A stretch of DNA of 64,000 nucleotides from DLAJ01 sp964655525 (GTDB taxonomy: Bacteria; Bacillota; Clostridia; Lachnospirales; Lachnospiraceae): contig CAZZNE010000020.1 in the NCBI GenBank assembly GCA_964655525.1, positions 7,238 to 71,237 on the forward strand. The letters are read 5' to 3'. The notes under the pieces were generated by a model. The model searched no databases. It had not been told where the DNA came from and saw only the letters and a list, made by a program, of their open reading frames with translations. The position numbers and the translations under genes are program-made. Shown piece by piece: positions 34,024-43,770 of the stretch. How positions within the stretch are numbered: the stretch's first letter is position 1; each line of letters starts with the position of its first letter.

Positions 34024-36498
34024 TTAACCAAACATGCTGGAGATGTAGCTGGACGTTGAGTTGATCTTCGCCATCGCCGTTTCCATGGTGGAGAACATCT
34101 TGTAATACTTATCCTCCAGTTTTGCCACCTTATCTTCCTGCTTTTTGATCTTCGACTTATAATCATCATACTGACTGGTCAGCACCTTGTCAGAATAGAA
34201 GTTGCCGTAGCTGCGGACACCTTTTAAGGTAGACGATGCGTCCCGCATTTTATCATACAGGCTGTTCGCAAACTGATTAAAGAACTTGCTCACCGTTTCA
34301 GGATCCGATGAAATCATCTTTCTCAGCAGATCCTTATTGCCGGAAGATACTTCATCCTCGGAATCACCGTCGATATGGAGCATGCTCCGCTCGTTATCTC
34401 CTGCCGAGAAATAATCCTGTGTGAAGATTCCGAAATCTGCAAGCGAGAACTTCTTCCCGCCGATCGTAAAGCTCGACGTCACCGATTCCTTCAACATACT
34501 TCTCACGGAACCAAGCTCGGAATCATGACGAAGCAGGGCGCTCTTGATCTTTTCTTCCCACTTTTCAATCTCGTCATCGGACATCGCCGATTTTTCCTCA
34601 GAAGTCAGCGGCTCATAATCTTTCGCCGACGCCGCGTTATAAAGCGTATCGATCTCTTTGATGAGTTCGTTATACTGCTTGATGACCTTCTTGATCATGT
34701 CATAGATGCCGTTCACATCATTCTGCGTCGTGATCTGTGCCTGCTCGTAAACCGGCTTGCCTTCGGCATCCGTTCCTATGACATTGCTTAATCCTGTTGC
34801 TGTGATCGTCAATCCATTGATCGAGAACGTATTGCTGCTCGACCTAAACTCTGCGCCGTTCAATTCAATGACGGCATCCTGCCCTGTCACGCGTACTGCC
34901 GTGGAGGATGCGCCTTGTAAATACAGATCGGCATTATTCACCGCCTCATACGCCGCCTCTGACTCGGTCGTAAGCGCATTGACTGCTCTGTTGCGAAGCC
35001 CCGCCGACGCATCATAGGATGTATCAAGACTGACACCATTCTCGGTCTGATAATCCGCTGCCATCTTGGTAATATCCTCGTTTGCAGCCATCTTGGAAAG
35101 CAGTGCGTACATATCCTCAAGCTCAGCTGTGTCGGCGCCGTTTGCGGTTGCCTCAGTAATCTGAGCACTGATATTTGCCATTTTCTCGCTGTAGCTGTCA
35201 CCCGCTATATTCTGAAGTGCATCTGCATTTGCTTCCGCATAATAATCATTCAGGATCTGCGCATTCTTCGCAGCAGCCGCAATCGCATCTTCCTGCGTCT
35301 TGATCACATTCTGAAGGCTGTCATAGCTCTTAAACGCGTTCTCCGCACCCGTGATCTCGCTCTGAACATCGGCCAGACGCGTTGCCTCAGCATCCAGATC
35401 GTCTTTGGTAAATGTCTCGCTTCCATAGGTTTCCGTCAGCTTGTCAAGGCGTTCCTGCTGCGCTTCGGAAAGCTCCTCGCCAGCATTTTTCTTATCGCTG
35501 AGATTCAGATATTCCGTCTTCTCCACCCATGCCGCACGGTCTTCCTCAAGCTGCTTCTTCGCATCATTCAGGCCGTCCTTGTCAGCATATTTCGCAATCG
35601 CATCCTCATAAGACTGCTTTGTCGGGTTCTCATCCCAATCCGCCTTCAGCGAAGCAATCGTATCAATGTATCCCTGCATGGCATCCGCATCCGCCAAAGA
35701 CTTCTGCATCGCAGCCGCATAGGAATCCGCGCGTGCTGTAATATAGGATGCCGCTGCCGTCTCGTCAAGCTTTCCGTTTGCCGCATCATAGAGCGCCGCA
35801 TACTCAGAATTTGCTTTCGCGTTCTTATCAAGCTCCTCTTTTGTGAGCAGACCCAGACCGGAAAGCGCCTTTAAGCCGTTTGTGTCGTTCGCGCTTAACT
35901 GGAAGTCCCCGCCTTCTCCGCTAGTACCCACACTGATAAAAAATCTCTGGTTATTCTGGTCAAAGCTTGCCGTGACACCGGCACTGTTTAACTTTGATAC
36001 CACGTCGTCAATGGTCGAAGAACCTGTCAGATCAATATTCGTCGTCTTGCCTTTTACCGTGACGCTGATACTTGCCTTGTCATCCTTGCCAAGCGCCGTT
36101 GCAGAGCCCTTTGTCAAATCACTTAAGGTGGTTTTGCCTTTTACGCTCTTATCCTTGCTCAACTGCCCGCCTGTCAGATAGCCGGATTTTGCAAGCTGCT
36201 TAACGGCCAACGTCTGAGAACCGTTTACCGCATTATCTGCCGTCACAATCGTCGCAAGGCTGCTGTTGGAAATCGACGTTGTCTTCTTTGTGAATGCGTC
36301 AGAAAAACGAAGGTTACTGATCGTAGCCTGAAAGCTCTTGATCTTCTTATTTAAGTCTTTCCATGCGTCCTGCTTCCATTCCAGCTTCGTCTGTGCTTTC
36401 TCCAAGGACTCCTTCTTGGTGCTCGCAGCGTTAACAAGCTCTCTGACGATCGCATCCGTATCCAGACCGGAATTCATACCTGTAATCTTTATCGACAT
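34024..36498 (-). CDS. fliD: Flagellar filament cap protein FliD with large internal insertion
   Basis: Cap protein (HAP2) of 824 residues, longer than the usual 450-700. The N-terminus SIKITGMNSGLDTDAIVREL and LAVKQLAKSGYLTGGQL are canonical. The C-terminal FliD domain ends IKKQEDKVAKLEDKYYKMF...INSTSSYISSMFG. Between about residues 225 and 505 lies an Ala/Asp/Glu-rich helical stretch that looks like an added coiled-coil or bundle on the cap's outward-facing part. It has no signal peptide, as expected for flagellar type III export. It is part of the sigma-D operon with flaG and fliS. Confidence 0.95.
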   Translation of the reverse strand: MSIKITGMNSGLDTDAIVRELVNAASTKKESLEKAQTKLEWKQDAWKDLNKKIKSFQATISNLRFSDAFTKKTTSISNSSLATIVTADNAVNGSQTLAVKQLAKSGYLTGGQLSKDKSVKGKTTLSDLTKGSATALGKDDKASISVTVKGKTTNIDLTGSSTIDDVVSKLNSAGVTASFDQNNQRFFISVGTSGEGGDFQLSANDTNGLKALSGLGLLTKEELDKNAKANSEYAALYDAANGKLDETAAASYITARADSYAAAMQKSLADADAMQGYIDTIASLKADWDENPTKQSYEDAIAKYADKDGLNDAKKQLEEDRAAWVEKTEYLNLSDKKNAGEELSEAQQERLDKLTETYGSETFTKDDLDAEATRLADVQSEITGAENAFKSYDSLQNVIKTQEDAIAAAAKNAQILNDYYAEANADALQNIAGDSYSEKMANISAQITEATANGADTAELEDMYALLSKMAANEDITKMAADYQTENGVSLDTSYDASAGLRNRAVNALTTESEAAYEAVNNADLYLQGASSTAVRVTGQDAVIELNGAEFRSSSNTFSINGLTITATGLSNVIGTDAEGKPVYEQAQITTQNDVNGIYDMIKKVIKQYNELIKEIDTLYNAASAKDYEPLTSEEKSAMSDDEIEKWEEKIKSALLRHDSELGSVRSMLKESVTSSFTIGGKKFSLADFGIFTQDYFSAGDNERSMLHIDGDSEDEVSSGNKDLLRKMISSDPETVSKFFNQFANSLYDKMRDASSTLKGVRSYGNFYSDKVLTSQYDDYKSKIKKQEDKVAKLEDKYYKMFSTMETAMAKINSTSSYISSMFG

Positions 36499-36537
36499 AT
36501 TAACACCTATCCCTTTCCGAAAATAGTTAATGTACCG

Positions 36538-36972
36538 TTATCGTTTCTCGTCCACAAGCAGACCTGCCAGTTCCCATGCCTTTGCGATCATATCCAGCGT
36601 TTTCTCCGCCGGAAATTCCTTGATGGTCTCCTTGGTCTCCTTGTCAACGATCTTCAGGGTAATACGGTTCGTATCCTCATGAACGCCAAATTGAACCTGT
36701 GAATTGTCCGAATTCTTGTTCAGCTCCGCAATTGCTTTTTTGAGCTGTTCTTTCCCTTCCCTTGCGTCCGCTGACTGCCTGCTGCCACTATCTTGTCCGT
36801 TCGAGTCGGACTCCTGCGTCTTCACGACTGCTGCCGTCGTCTGGTCAACATTGACCGAAATATCCTGAAGTGCACCCTCCGTGGTGCCTGCCTCTGAGCC
36901 GGATACCGGCTTAGGTGGTACATAAGTCTGTGCCTGATAGGATATTGCTCCGTTAATTGCCTCAATTGCCAT
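36538..36972 (-). CDS. flaG: FlaG-family flagellar protein
   Basis: A 144-residue protein. The first 75 residues are low-complexity and polar. The C-terminal half (AIAELNKNSDNSQVQFGVHEDTNRITLKIVDKETKETIKEFPAEK) is the FlaG domain, a family associated with filament length control. The ATG has an AGGTGA site. It is the first gene after the sigma-D promoter at 37052 and directly upstream of fliD. Confidence 0.9.
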   Translation of the reverse strand: MAIEAINGAISYQAQTYVPPKPVSGSEAGTTEGALQDISVNVDQTTAAVVKTQESDSNGQDSGSRQSADAREGKEQLKKAIAELNKNSDNSQVQFGVHEDTNRITLKIVDKETKETIKEFPAEKTLDMIAKAWELAGLLVDEKR

Positions 36973-37051
36973 GATTAATCACCTCCATGTGATTGCTGTA
37001 TGATATAGTATCGTTACTGCCGAACCAAATTTTTTCGGCTCTCTGTATGCT

Positions 37052-37079
37052 ATATCGGTGTAAAACAAAAAAATGTTTA
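37052..37079 (-). promoter_or_regulatory. Sigma-D promoter for flaG-fliD-fliS
   Basis: TAAA (37076-37079), a 16-base spacer, then ACCGATAT (37052-37059) on the minus strand. The -35 falls inside the stem of the csrA terminator. Confidence 0.75.
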
Positions 37080-37099
37080 TATCTCTATAAACATTTTTT
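37061..37099 (-). terminator. Intrinsic terminator after csrA
   Basis: An 11-pair stem (37086-37096 with 37071-37081, loop GAGA on the minus strand) is followed by a run of seven T overlapping the stem end. It would end the flgM-csrA transcript and overlaps the sigma-D promoter of flaG. Confidence 0.8.
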
Positions 37100-37159
37100 G
37101 TCTGTTCCACAGTCATTTTGCCTTTTGCCATAACAAAAGTTCTAAAAAACCGTTATCCA

Positions 37160-37375
37160 TTACTGAAAAAGCTTGGAAAGCGCTTCCACATCAATGCTCA
37201 TAGCGTTCTTGTTGGATTCCTGTATCTGCAGGTAAACCTCCTTGCGGTATACGGGAACCTCCTTCGGCGCACTGATGCCAAGCTTCACCTGCTCGCCTTT
37301 GATCTCAAGTATCGTGATCTCCACATTGTTATTGATGACAATCGCCTCATTTTTTTTACGGGATAATGCCAGCAT
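37160..37375 (-). CDS. csrA: Translational regulator CsrA
   Basis: RNA-binding dimer of 71 residues starting MLALSRKKNEAIVINNNVEI, with GEQVKLGISAPKEVPVYRKEVYL covering the conserved strand and the RNA-contact Arg. In Firmicutes it represses flagellin translation unless titrated by FliW. The ATG at 37375 lies three bases after the fliW stop, so translation is coupled. The flagellin leader in this window shows matching GGA sites. Confidence 0.95.
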   Translation of the reverse strand: MLALSRKKNEAIVINNNVEITILEIKGEQVKLGISAPKEVPVYRKEVYLQIQESNKNAMSIDVEALSKLFQ

Positions 37376-37377
37376 AA

Positions 37378-37839
37378 TCACTCACCCGCTTTCTTTGAGG
37401 CTTGAAGAATATCGTAAATCGGGTATTTTACAACATACTCATCGCCCTCTGCAACAATCTGACATGCTTTCCTCTTCGCAGCGTTCACAACGATCGGCGC
37501 TTTTAAGTTCACCGTCATTTTCGTCAAGTCACGCGGCACGGTCAGCGTTACCAGTACCAACAGTTGGTCGTCATCTAAGCTGCCGACCGGTTTCAAGAGC
37601 TCATCCTCCACCTGAGGATTGTAATCCGGCATTACCAAAAGCGGATCGATGACCGGCATGGCAAAGCCTTCCTCCTGCAGGGACTGCAGCCATCGTACCG
37701 ATGTCTGGGAACCCTTTTCTTCGTCGTGGATCAGCGCAAACTCCGTCAGATCAGGAAACCCGATGATCCCGTTCACAAAACGGATGACCTTGCTCTCATC
37801 AATATCCACTTCCCCGAAAATTCTTGTTTTCATTTTCAT
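37378..37839 (-). CDS. fliW: Flagellar assembly factor FliW
   Basis: A 153-residue antagonist of CsrA that also binds flagellin, linking filament export to flagellin translation. The start MKMKTRIFGEVDIDESKVIRF and GIIGFPDLTEFALI are characteristic. The frame is open further upstream, but the ATG at 37839 has a GAGAGG site and gives the normal length. It lies between flgL and csrA in the conserved order. Confidence 0.95.
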   Translation of the reverse strand: MKMKTRIFGEVDIDESKVIRFVNGIIGFPDLTEFALIHDEEKGSQTSVRWLQSLQEEGFAMPVIDPLLVMPDYNPQVEDELLKPVGSLDDDQLLVLVTLTVPRDLTKMTVNLKAPIVVNAAKRKACQIVAEGDEYVVKYPIYDILQASKKAGE

Positions 37840-37886
37840 AGCATCATGCCTCTCTTTCCTAAGGTTATTCATTAACCTTATTTTTG

Positions 37887-39461
37887 TTAGATATAGTTCA
37901 TCAGGCTCGTCTCCAGAATCTTTGCCGTCGCGGAAAGCGCTGCGTCATAAGTAAGTCTTGCGCTGGCAAGCTCCGTCGTCGAATCCTCGATTTCCTTGTG
38001 ATTGTTGTTGACGTAAAGCTCCTTAAAGGTTGCCTGCTGCCCCTCCAACCGGTTCTTGATCAAATCTAAGCGCGCACCTCTCGTACCGATGTTCGTTCCC
38101 GCAAGATTGACAAGATCCTGATAGGTCTTCATGCTTGTCATGGTCGAGCCGAACAGCTTCTGCACCTGATCCTTGACAAGACTCTGCGCCTTCTTTGCCG
38201 CAGCCAGCTGCAGATTTGCCGCATCTAATTCATCTCCTTCCGACAAGGAGGCTATCTTTTCCTCGAGACAGTTCACGATGTCGTCGAGCTTCGCCAGCTG
38301 ATTGATCGCGACCTCAAGGTCTTCCACGTCACGCCCGACGTCATGAACATATACCTCATCAGCAACCGTGTTCACCTGAAGAGACTGGTTCGCCCCCAGA
38401 TCATACTCGATCCTCTGTTTACTGCCCGATTCATACTCCAAGGTCACATCCTTGCCATCCGGTCCCAGCTTCGTCACAGTACAATCAAAATAATGCTCCG
38501 GCCTTAAATCCCCCGTCACCCATTCATTCTTTTCATAGACAATGGAATAGTTCGTCGTATTGGGAAGCGCCGACATCTTTTTGACGATCTCTTCACTTAG
38601 AACCACTTCTCCCGTATCCGCAAGAAGATAAGCCCCGTCATTTTCTCCCAGTGTTCCTTCCACACCCGGCGTATAAGCTCCGGCATCCGTCGAATTTCTG
38701 GATTTGAGTGGAATTGAAACATATCCATCTGCATCTGCTGCAGGATCAGCCGGATTGAGATACCTTATTTCCGCAACAACCGCATCTGGATCAACCGGAT
38801 CTGATACTTTCAGATCATCATAGGCAAGCCGGAAACGTTTATACTCTTCCGGCACGACCATCGTCTCGTCCACCGTAAATCCCACCGCTTCCGTATAACC
38901 GAAAATATCACCATCCGGATCGGTATTATTGGGATCCTTTGTGTTGATATGCGTCCGCGTCTGTAAATCCTTCAGCGTGAACTCCTCTTTGATCTGATAC
39001 TCTACCGTTTGGCCTTCCGAAAACTGTAATTTCGACTCAGTCCGGTAACCCGTAAATACATTCCGTCCGCCATAATCCGTATCGCCGGTATCATAGAATT
39101 CCTTTGCACTCTGCTGTAACTCAAGAAGAACCGCCTGATAATTCGCAGTATTCTTATCATCGCTCGTGGAACTGTTACATAATCTATACATTGACTCGAT
39201 CAGCTCCTCGCCCGCATAAACCGCGTCCTCTGTCGCCTTCATCCAGCTCTCGGCATCCGTCGCGTTCTTTTCATTATACTGCGTCACCTTCGTTAAGTTC
39301 GTCGAAAGGCGCAGGGAACGGATTGCAACCACCGGATCATCGGACGGTCTTGTCAGCTTATTGCCCGTCTGCATCTGAATGCTCAGCTGGCTCTGCAGCT
39401 CCTTATTCGTATTGATATTCCGCAGGGAATTATTCTGCATGATCTTATTTGTAATTCGCAT
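37887..39461 (-). CDS. flgL: Flagellar hook-associated protein FlgL (HAP3)
   Basis: Hook-filament junction protein of 524 residues. The start MRITNKIMQNNSLRNINTNKE with QMQTGNKLTRPSDDPVVAIRSL is typical, and the C-terminus (ELASARLTYDAALSATAKILETSLMNYI) is the flagellin-like D0 helix. The middle domain is longer than in most FlgL proteins. It has no signal peptide. It follows the two flgK genes and precedes fliW. Confidence 0.95.
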   Translation of the reverse strand: MRITNKIMQNNSLRNINTNKELQSQLSIQMQTGNKLTRPSDDPVVAIRSLRLSTNLTKVTQYNEKNATDAESWMKATEDAVYAGEELIESMYRLCNSSTSDDKNTANYQAVLLELQQSAKEFYDTGDTDYGGRNVFTGYRTESKLQFSEGQTVEYQIKEEFTLKDLQTRTHINTKDPNNTDPDGDIFGYTEAVGFTVDETMVVPEEYKRFRLAYDDLKVSDPVDPDAVVAEIRYLNPADPAADADGYVSIPLKSRNSTDAGAYTPGVEGTLGENDGAYLLADTGEVVLSEEIVKKMSALPNTTNYSIVYEKNEWVTGDLRPEHYFDCTVTKLGPDGKDVTLEYESGSKQRIEYDLGANQSLQVNTVADEVYVHDVGRDVEDLEVAINQLAKLDDIVNCLEEKIASLSEGDELDAANLQLAAAKKAQSLVKDQVQKLFGSTMTSMKTYQDLVNLAGTNIGTRGARLDLIKNRLEGQQATFKELYVNNNHKEIEDSTTELASARLTYDAALSATAKILETSLMNYI

Positions 39462-39482
39462 AGCAGCCTTCCTTTCTTATGC

Positions 39483-41384
39483 TTAAACACCGGTCTGTAG
39501 TATCAGTCTGTCATAAATTTCCGTAAAGCAGTTGATCATCTTAGATGCGAGCGTATAAGCGTTCTGGTATTTTACAAGATCGACGCCCTCCTCATCCTTA
39601 TCCACACCTGACACGGAAAGTCTGAGATTATCGATCGTGTTTCCAAGCTCATCATACTTGGCGTGAAATGTTCTCGCAGCTCCCGTGTTCAAGGTGATGT
39701 CCGATAAAATGCACTGCAAAAATTCTTCTGAGGAACAGCCGCGGAAACTCATTCTGCTTTTGTTCGTATGCAGATCGATCATCTGCTCCACGACATCATA
39801 TTTGTCCTGTCCTGCGGTAGCCACCGTATGGGTTCCAAGCAGCGCCGCATCCCGGTTGATCGCCGTGTCAATATCAACGCTTCCCGCCGTGATCCGGTAG
39901 TAGGCATTATCCGTGCTTTTGATCGCATAGCTTACCGGATTTCCATTTGCATCCACCTTATCCGGTTCGCCGACACAGTTATACTGAAAATCTCCTGTCA
40001 GACTGTTCGCCACAAACAGATTTTTCGCTTGGTCACCATAGCCGTCAACCGAACCTTCCTGCGCCACAATCTTGTTAAACGCCTGAGAATACTCCCGAAG
40101 CCACTCGCTCATCTGCTGCATATAATAAGGAATCCCCTGATATCGGTTTCCCACTCCGACCGCGGCTTCTTTTCCGATCTTGCCGCTGTCAAGCGCCGCA
40201 TTAGTGTCGCTTATCTCAAACGTGTAATAATACTTATCCTTTTCTGCGTCATAGGAGAAAGTAAAATTATCGTAGCATACTTCCTTATCATAAAGACGAA
40301 TCTTACCGAACTCCGCCAAATTGGATTTATTTAGGTCCTTCAGGTATTCCGCCGTCACCTCTACCGTAGCGGTCTGATGCCTTTTTCCGTCAGCATCAGG
40401 CTCCGTTTGTCCGATCGAGGTGATCGTGCCATGGAAATACTCGTTATTATTGCCGTCACGCACATCGATAATACCTCTTAAGGTTCCCTTCAGGCTCGCA
40501 TTGTGCAGGTCAAAATTGTTTCCATTATTCCATTTAATATCATAGATACCGTCAATATCCGACTGATTCCGCCTTTCGGTATTGGATCGTCCCACGCATT
40601 CTAATGTATTATAATTCATACCGGATACAAGGGACTGTCCCCCCGCAATCTTCACGATAAATCTCGTCATGTGTGTATCCCGGTCGGGATTGTTCGGATC
40701 GTAAATGGTCTGCTCCTCCGTCTCCACATCGACCATCTCGGATAATCTGTCAATGATATACCCTCTTTGATCGCGAAGCTCATTGGCATTGCCGCCGCTT
40801 TGCTCAATCACGTTAATCCGCTTATTTAATGAAGCAATCTCTGACGCAAAGGAATTGATCTGATCGATCGTCACCTTTAGCTCAGCATTCAAATCCTTCT
40901 GTGTCTTTTGCAGACTGGCGTACATTGAATTGAAATAATCCCCCAGACTCGTCGCGCTCTGCAAAAACGCCTGCTTATAGGTCGCATCTCCTCCGTTTTT
41001 GGACAACTCCTCCAACGCGTCATACATCGCCCCAAAAAGAGTATTAAATCCTACGACCTCATCATCATCCTTGAAATAATCCTCCAGCATTTTCATATAG
41101 TCGTCTTTTACCGTATACTCACCGAGATTTGCATTGTTATTCCAATATCTGATGTCATAATATTCATTACGGAGACGCTCGATCGACAACGTATCGACCC
41201 CCGCACCCGCGCAGCCGTATTTCGAAAAGACGCGCATCGCATCAGAAGCCTGTGTGACAACCTGCTGCTTGCTATATCCCTTTGTCTCCTCATTCGCGAT
41301 GTTATTCGCCGTCGTATTCAGCGCGGCATTTGACGACAGTAAAGCCGAATATGCTATATTTAATCCAAAAAATTGTGAAGGCAT
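39483..41384 (-). CDS. Flagellar hook-associated protein FlgK, second copy
   Basis: A 633-residue HAP1-family protein. The N-terminus MPSQFFGLNIAYSALLSSNAALNTTANNIANEETKGYSKQQ contains the rod/hook family motif. The C-terminus (VDLVKYQNAYTLASKMINCFTEIYDRLI) is the FlgK D0 helix. It differs substantially from the neighbouring FlgK at 41467, so it is an old duplication rather than a recent one. It is placed between flgK and flgL in the same operon. Confidence 0.9.
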   Translation of the reverse strand: MPSQFFGLNIAYSALLSSNAALNTTANNIANEETKGYSKQQVVTQASDAMRVFSKYGCAGAGVDTLSIERLRNEYYDIRYWNNNANLGEYTVKDDYMKMLEDYFKDDDEVVGFNTLFGAMYDALEELSKNGGDATYKQAFLQSATSLGDYFNSMYASLQKTQKDLNAELKVTIDQINSFASEIASLNKRINVIEQSGGNANELRDQRGYIIDRLSEMVDVETEEQTIYDPNNPDRDTHMTRFIVKIAGGQSLVSGMNYNTLECVGRSNTERRNQSDIDGIYDIKWNNGNNFDLHNASLKGTLRGIIDVRDGNNNEYFHGTITSIGQTEPDADGKRHQTATVEVTAEYLKDLNKSNLAEFGKIRLYDKEVCYDNFTFSYDAEKDKYYYTFEISDTNAALDSGKIGKEAAVGVGNRYQGIPYYMQQMSEWLREYSQAFNKIVAQEGSVDGYGDQAKNLFVANSLTGDFQYNCVGEPDKVDANGNPVSYAIKSTDNAYYRITAGSVDIDTAINRDAALLGTHTVATAGQDKYDVVEQMIDLHTNKSRMSFRGCSSEEFLQCILSDITLNTGAARTFHAKYDELGNTIDNLRLSVSGVDKDEEGVDLVKYQNAYTLASKMINCFTEIYDRLILQTGV

Positions 41385-41466
41385 CTCATTTCCTCCCCTG
41401 TCTTATAACCCGAATCCGCTGATCTCCATTCGTTCACACGGATTTGTTATTTATCACTCTGACCGC

Positions 41467-43116
41467 TTATGCAAGTGCATTGATTAAGTGTTCCAGTAAT
41501 TCATCCACCGCATTGATATACCTGCTGCTTGCATTGTAGGCGTTCTGGAATTTTATCATGTTGGTCAGCTCCTCGTCGGTTGATACGCCGATGATCTGCT
41601 CCCTCGCCGAAGTCACTGCGTTAAGCGTATCCTGCTGATCCTCCGTCAACTTTTTATATGCGTAGCCGGAATTGGCGATCTGATTCGTCAAGTTCATGTA
41701 ATAATCAGAAAAATTCGCCAAGGTCTTCAGATTCGGATTCAATGCGTGCGTTTCTTCCTCAAACAGCTGGTAAAGCTTTTGTCCCGTCTCATAATCCGTC
41801 GAGCCCTCCGGCTTAACAAATCCGAGCAGAGTCGGCTGTTTTGCCAAGTCGTCATTCAAGCGGATACTTCCGGCCGTAAACAAGGTTTCAAAGTTATCCG
41901 GATCCTCTTTCATCTTCTCCCAAATGCCCGTCGCTTCATTATAGATATGTGTAGGCGTCACATTCTTCACGAACAACTGAATCGGGCTGCCGTCACTGTT
42001 GCAAAGATAACCGCTCGCAGGATCGGATGCCTCCTCAAGAATCCCATTGATTCCCGTCGTGATGTCATGAATCAGACGGTCAAATTCCGCCTGTACATTC
42101 ATGATAAGCGAATTCTGGATCTTATCATACTTCGCTTCCGTCTCGAGCTCGGTATAATTCGCACGATGGTCGCCGCGCGCATACAGCAGGGATTCCAGTT
42201 TTCCGATGTCCGTGTTGATCGCCGTGGAAATCGGTCTGTTCGTATCGACAACCTTGGCATGGGAAATATCAAGCGTCTCCCTGCCATACCGGTCAAGGGT
42301 CTTTTCCGCAAGATTTACCCAATATGGTGTGTAGAATCCATTATCCTCGGTGAACACCCCTATCTCATAGAACTGTCCCCTTGAAACAAAGCTCTCTCCC
42401 TCAATCCTTACGTTATAATTGCCGAATACATCCACCGAACAGGTCATGTTCGTCAATTTGGCAAGCTCGTCGAGGTAATAATTGCGCTTATCGCGCAGAT
42501 CGTTTGCATGCTCAACGCCTGCCGCCTCAATCCGCTGAATCTGCTCATTTAAGTCGTAGATGGCTTTGCCGTACTTATTGATTGTTTTGACGTTATCGTA
42601 TATTTGCTGGTTTAAGTTGTCCTGATAGGAGCGCAGCTCCTTGTAGACAATATTCACCTCGTCAATAAACTGGCTTGAACGCTGAATCAAAAGTCCCTGA
42701 TTCACAGCGCTGCTCGGATCCTTAGAAAGTTCCTCCACTGCTTCCCACAATCTGTCAACCGCAGCTTGGAACGGGTTCTCGCCCGGCTCGCCAAAAATAT
42801 TCTCAATTTGATACAGGGTATCATAAGAAACTTCATAGAAAGCGCTCCGACCGGACTCCTTGCGATAGAGCTTATCAAGAAAGTCATCACGCACCTGTCT
42901 GGTCTGAGTGTAGTCAACGCCCAAGCCGATCTGCTGGCTGGACACCCCAGAAAAGTTATATTTGATCGTATTATATACATGGTCTCCAAGCTGCACCTGC
43001 TGCCTGGTATACCCTTTCGTATCCGCATTGGATACGTTATGCGCCACTGTATTTAATGCATTTTGACTTGTCTGCAAGCCTCCGCGGCCTACATACAACG
43101 CGCTCATTAATGACAT
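41467..43116 (-). CDS. flgK: Flagellar hook-associated protein FlgK (HAP1)
   Basis: A 549-residue hook-filament junction protein. The start MSLMSALYVGRGGLQTSQNALNTVAHNVSNADTKGYTRQQ is canonical, as is the end TNMIKFQNAYNASSRYINAVDELLEHLI. The length is typical. It lies downstream of flgN, its export chaperone, in the standard order. Confidence 0.95.
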   Translation of the reverse strand: MSLMSALYVGRGGLQTSQNALNTVAHNVSNADTKGYTRQQVQLGDHVYNTIKYNFSGVSSQQIGLGVDYTQTRQVRDDFLDKLYRKESGRSAFYEVSYDTLYQIENIFGEPGENPFQAAVDRLWEAVEELSKDPSSAVNQGLLIQRSSQFIDEVNIVYKELRSYQDNLNQQIYDNVKTINKYGKAIYDLNEQIQRIEAAGVEHANDLRDKRNYYLDELAKLTNMTCSVDVFGNYNVRIEGESFVSRGQFYEIGVFTEDNGFYTPYWVNLAEKTLDRYGRETLDISHAKVVDTNRPISTAINTDIGKLESLLYARGDHRANYTELETEAKYDKIQNSLIMNVQAEFDRLIHDITTGINGILEEASDPASGYLCNSDGSPIQLFVKNVTPTHIYNEATGIWEKMKEDPDNFETLFTAGSIRLNDDLAKQPTLLGFVKPEGSTDYETGQKLYQLFEEETHALNPNLKTLANFSDYYMNLTNQIANSGYAYKKLTEDQQDTLNAVTSAREQIIGVSTDEELTNMIKFQNAYNASSRYINAVDELLEHLINALA

Positions 43117-43140
43117 AGAAATTCCCGCCTTCGCTCTGAA

Positions 43141-43662
43141 CTACTGCTTGGCATCAAAGGATGCATTTACCCTGCCGCCATACGCCATGCCCGCGCTCTG
43201 CGCGTTACTGGTGTAATCCGCCGTTTCGGGTGCTGACCGCATGGATTGTAAAAGATTCAGATCAAAATTCACCATTTCCAAAGAATCTAAGATTAAATCC
43301 CTGTTGTGCTCGTTGATCCGTACCATCTCATGTACCGTCTTTTGCAGACGGTCATGAATATCCGCGAGCTTATTCTGCTCCGCCGGTCTTTTTTCAAGCA
43401 GCTCTATTATGTTGATTAACTTCAAGCTGGCAACATCCTTGTTCATGACGTTGGCGATATCCGCAGTCACCTCAACTCGTTTTTTATCGAGTCGGTTGAT
43501 GCGTTCTACCACGTTTTGTTCCTCATCCGTGATCTTTTCCAGTTCCTCCAGGTTACCTGCCACAATAACCGGAGTCTTTCTTCTGGATAATTCCAGCAAC
43601 GTCTCGTATTCTGCATTCTCGCTGTCCAAGACAGCCATCAGATTTTCCATCAAGCTAGCCAC
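43141..43662 (-). CDS. flgN: Flagellar export chaperone FlgN
   Basis: A 173-residue helical chaperone for FlgK and FlgL. Visible are LMAVLDSENAEYETLLELSRRKTPVIVAGN and the central helix LEELEKITDEEQNVVERINRL, typical of the FlgN family, followed by a non-helical tail. It lies 108 bases after flgM and 24 bases before flgK. Confidence 0.9.
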   Translation of the reverse strand: MASLMENLMAVLDSENAEYETLLELSRRKTPVIVAGNLEELEKITDEEQNVVERINRLDKKRVEVTADIANVMNKDVASLKLINIIELLEKRPAEQNKLADIHDRLQKTVHEMVRINEHNRDLILDSLEMVNFDLNLLQSMRSAPETADYTSNAQSAGMAYGGRVNASFDAKQ

Positions 43663-43770
43663 TGAAATCCTCCTGATCGCACATAGGTGCTTAGCTATAA
43701 AGGCTTCTTATATCTGTTCTATATTCTATAAGAAGCATTCTCTGTAAGAGGGCCTTCGCAAAAAGCTCTC

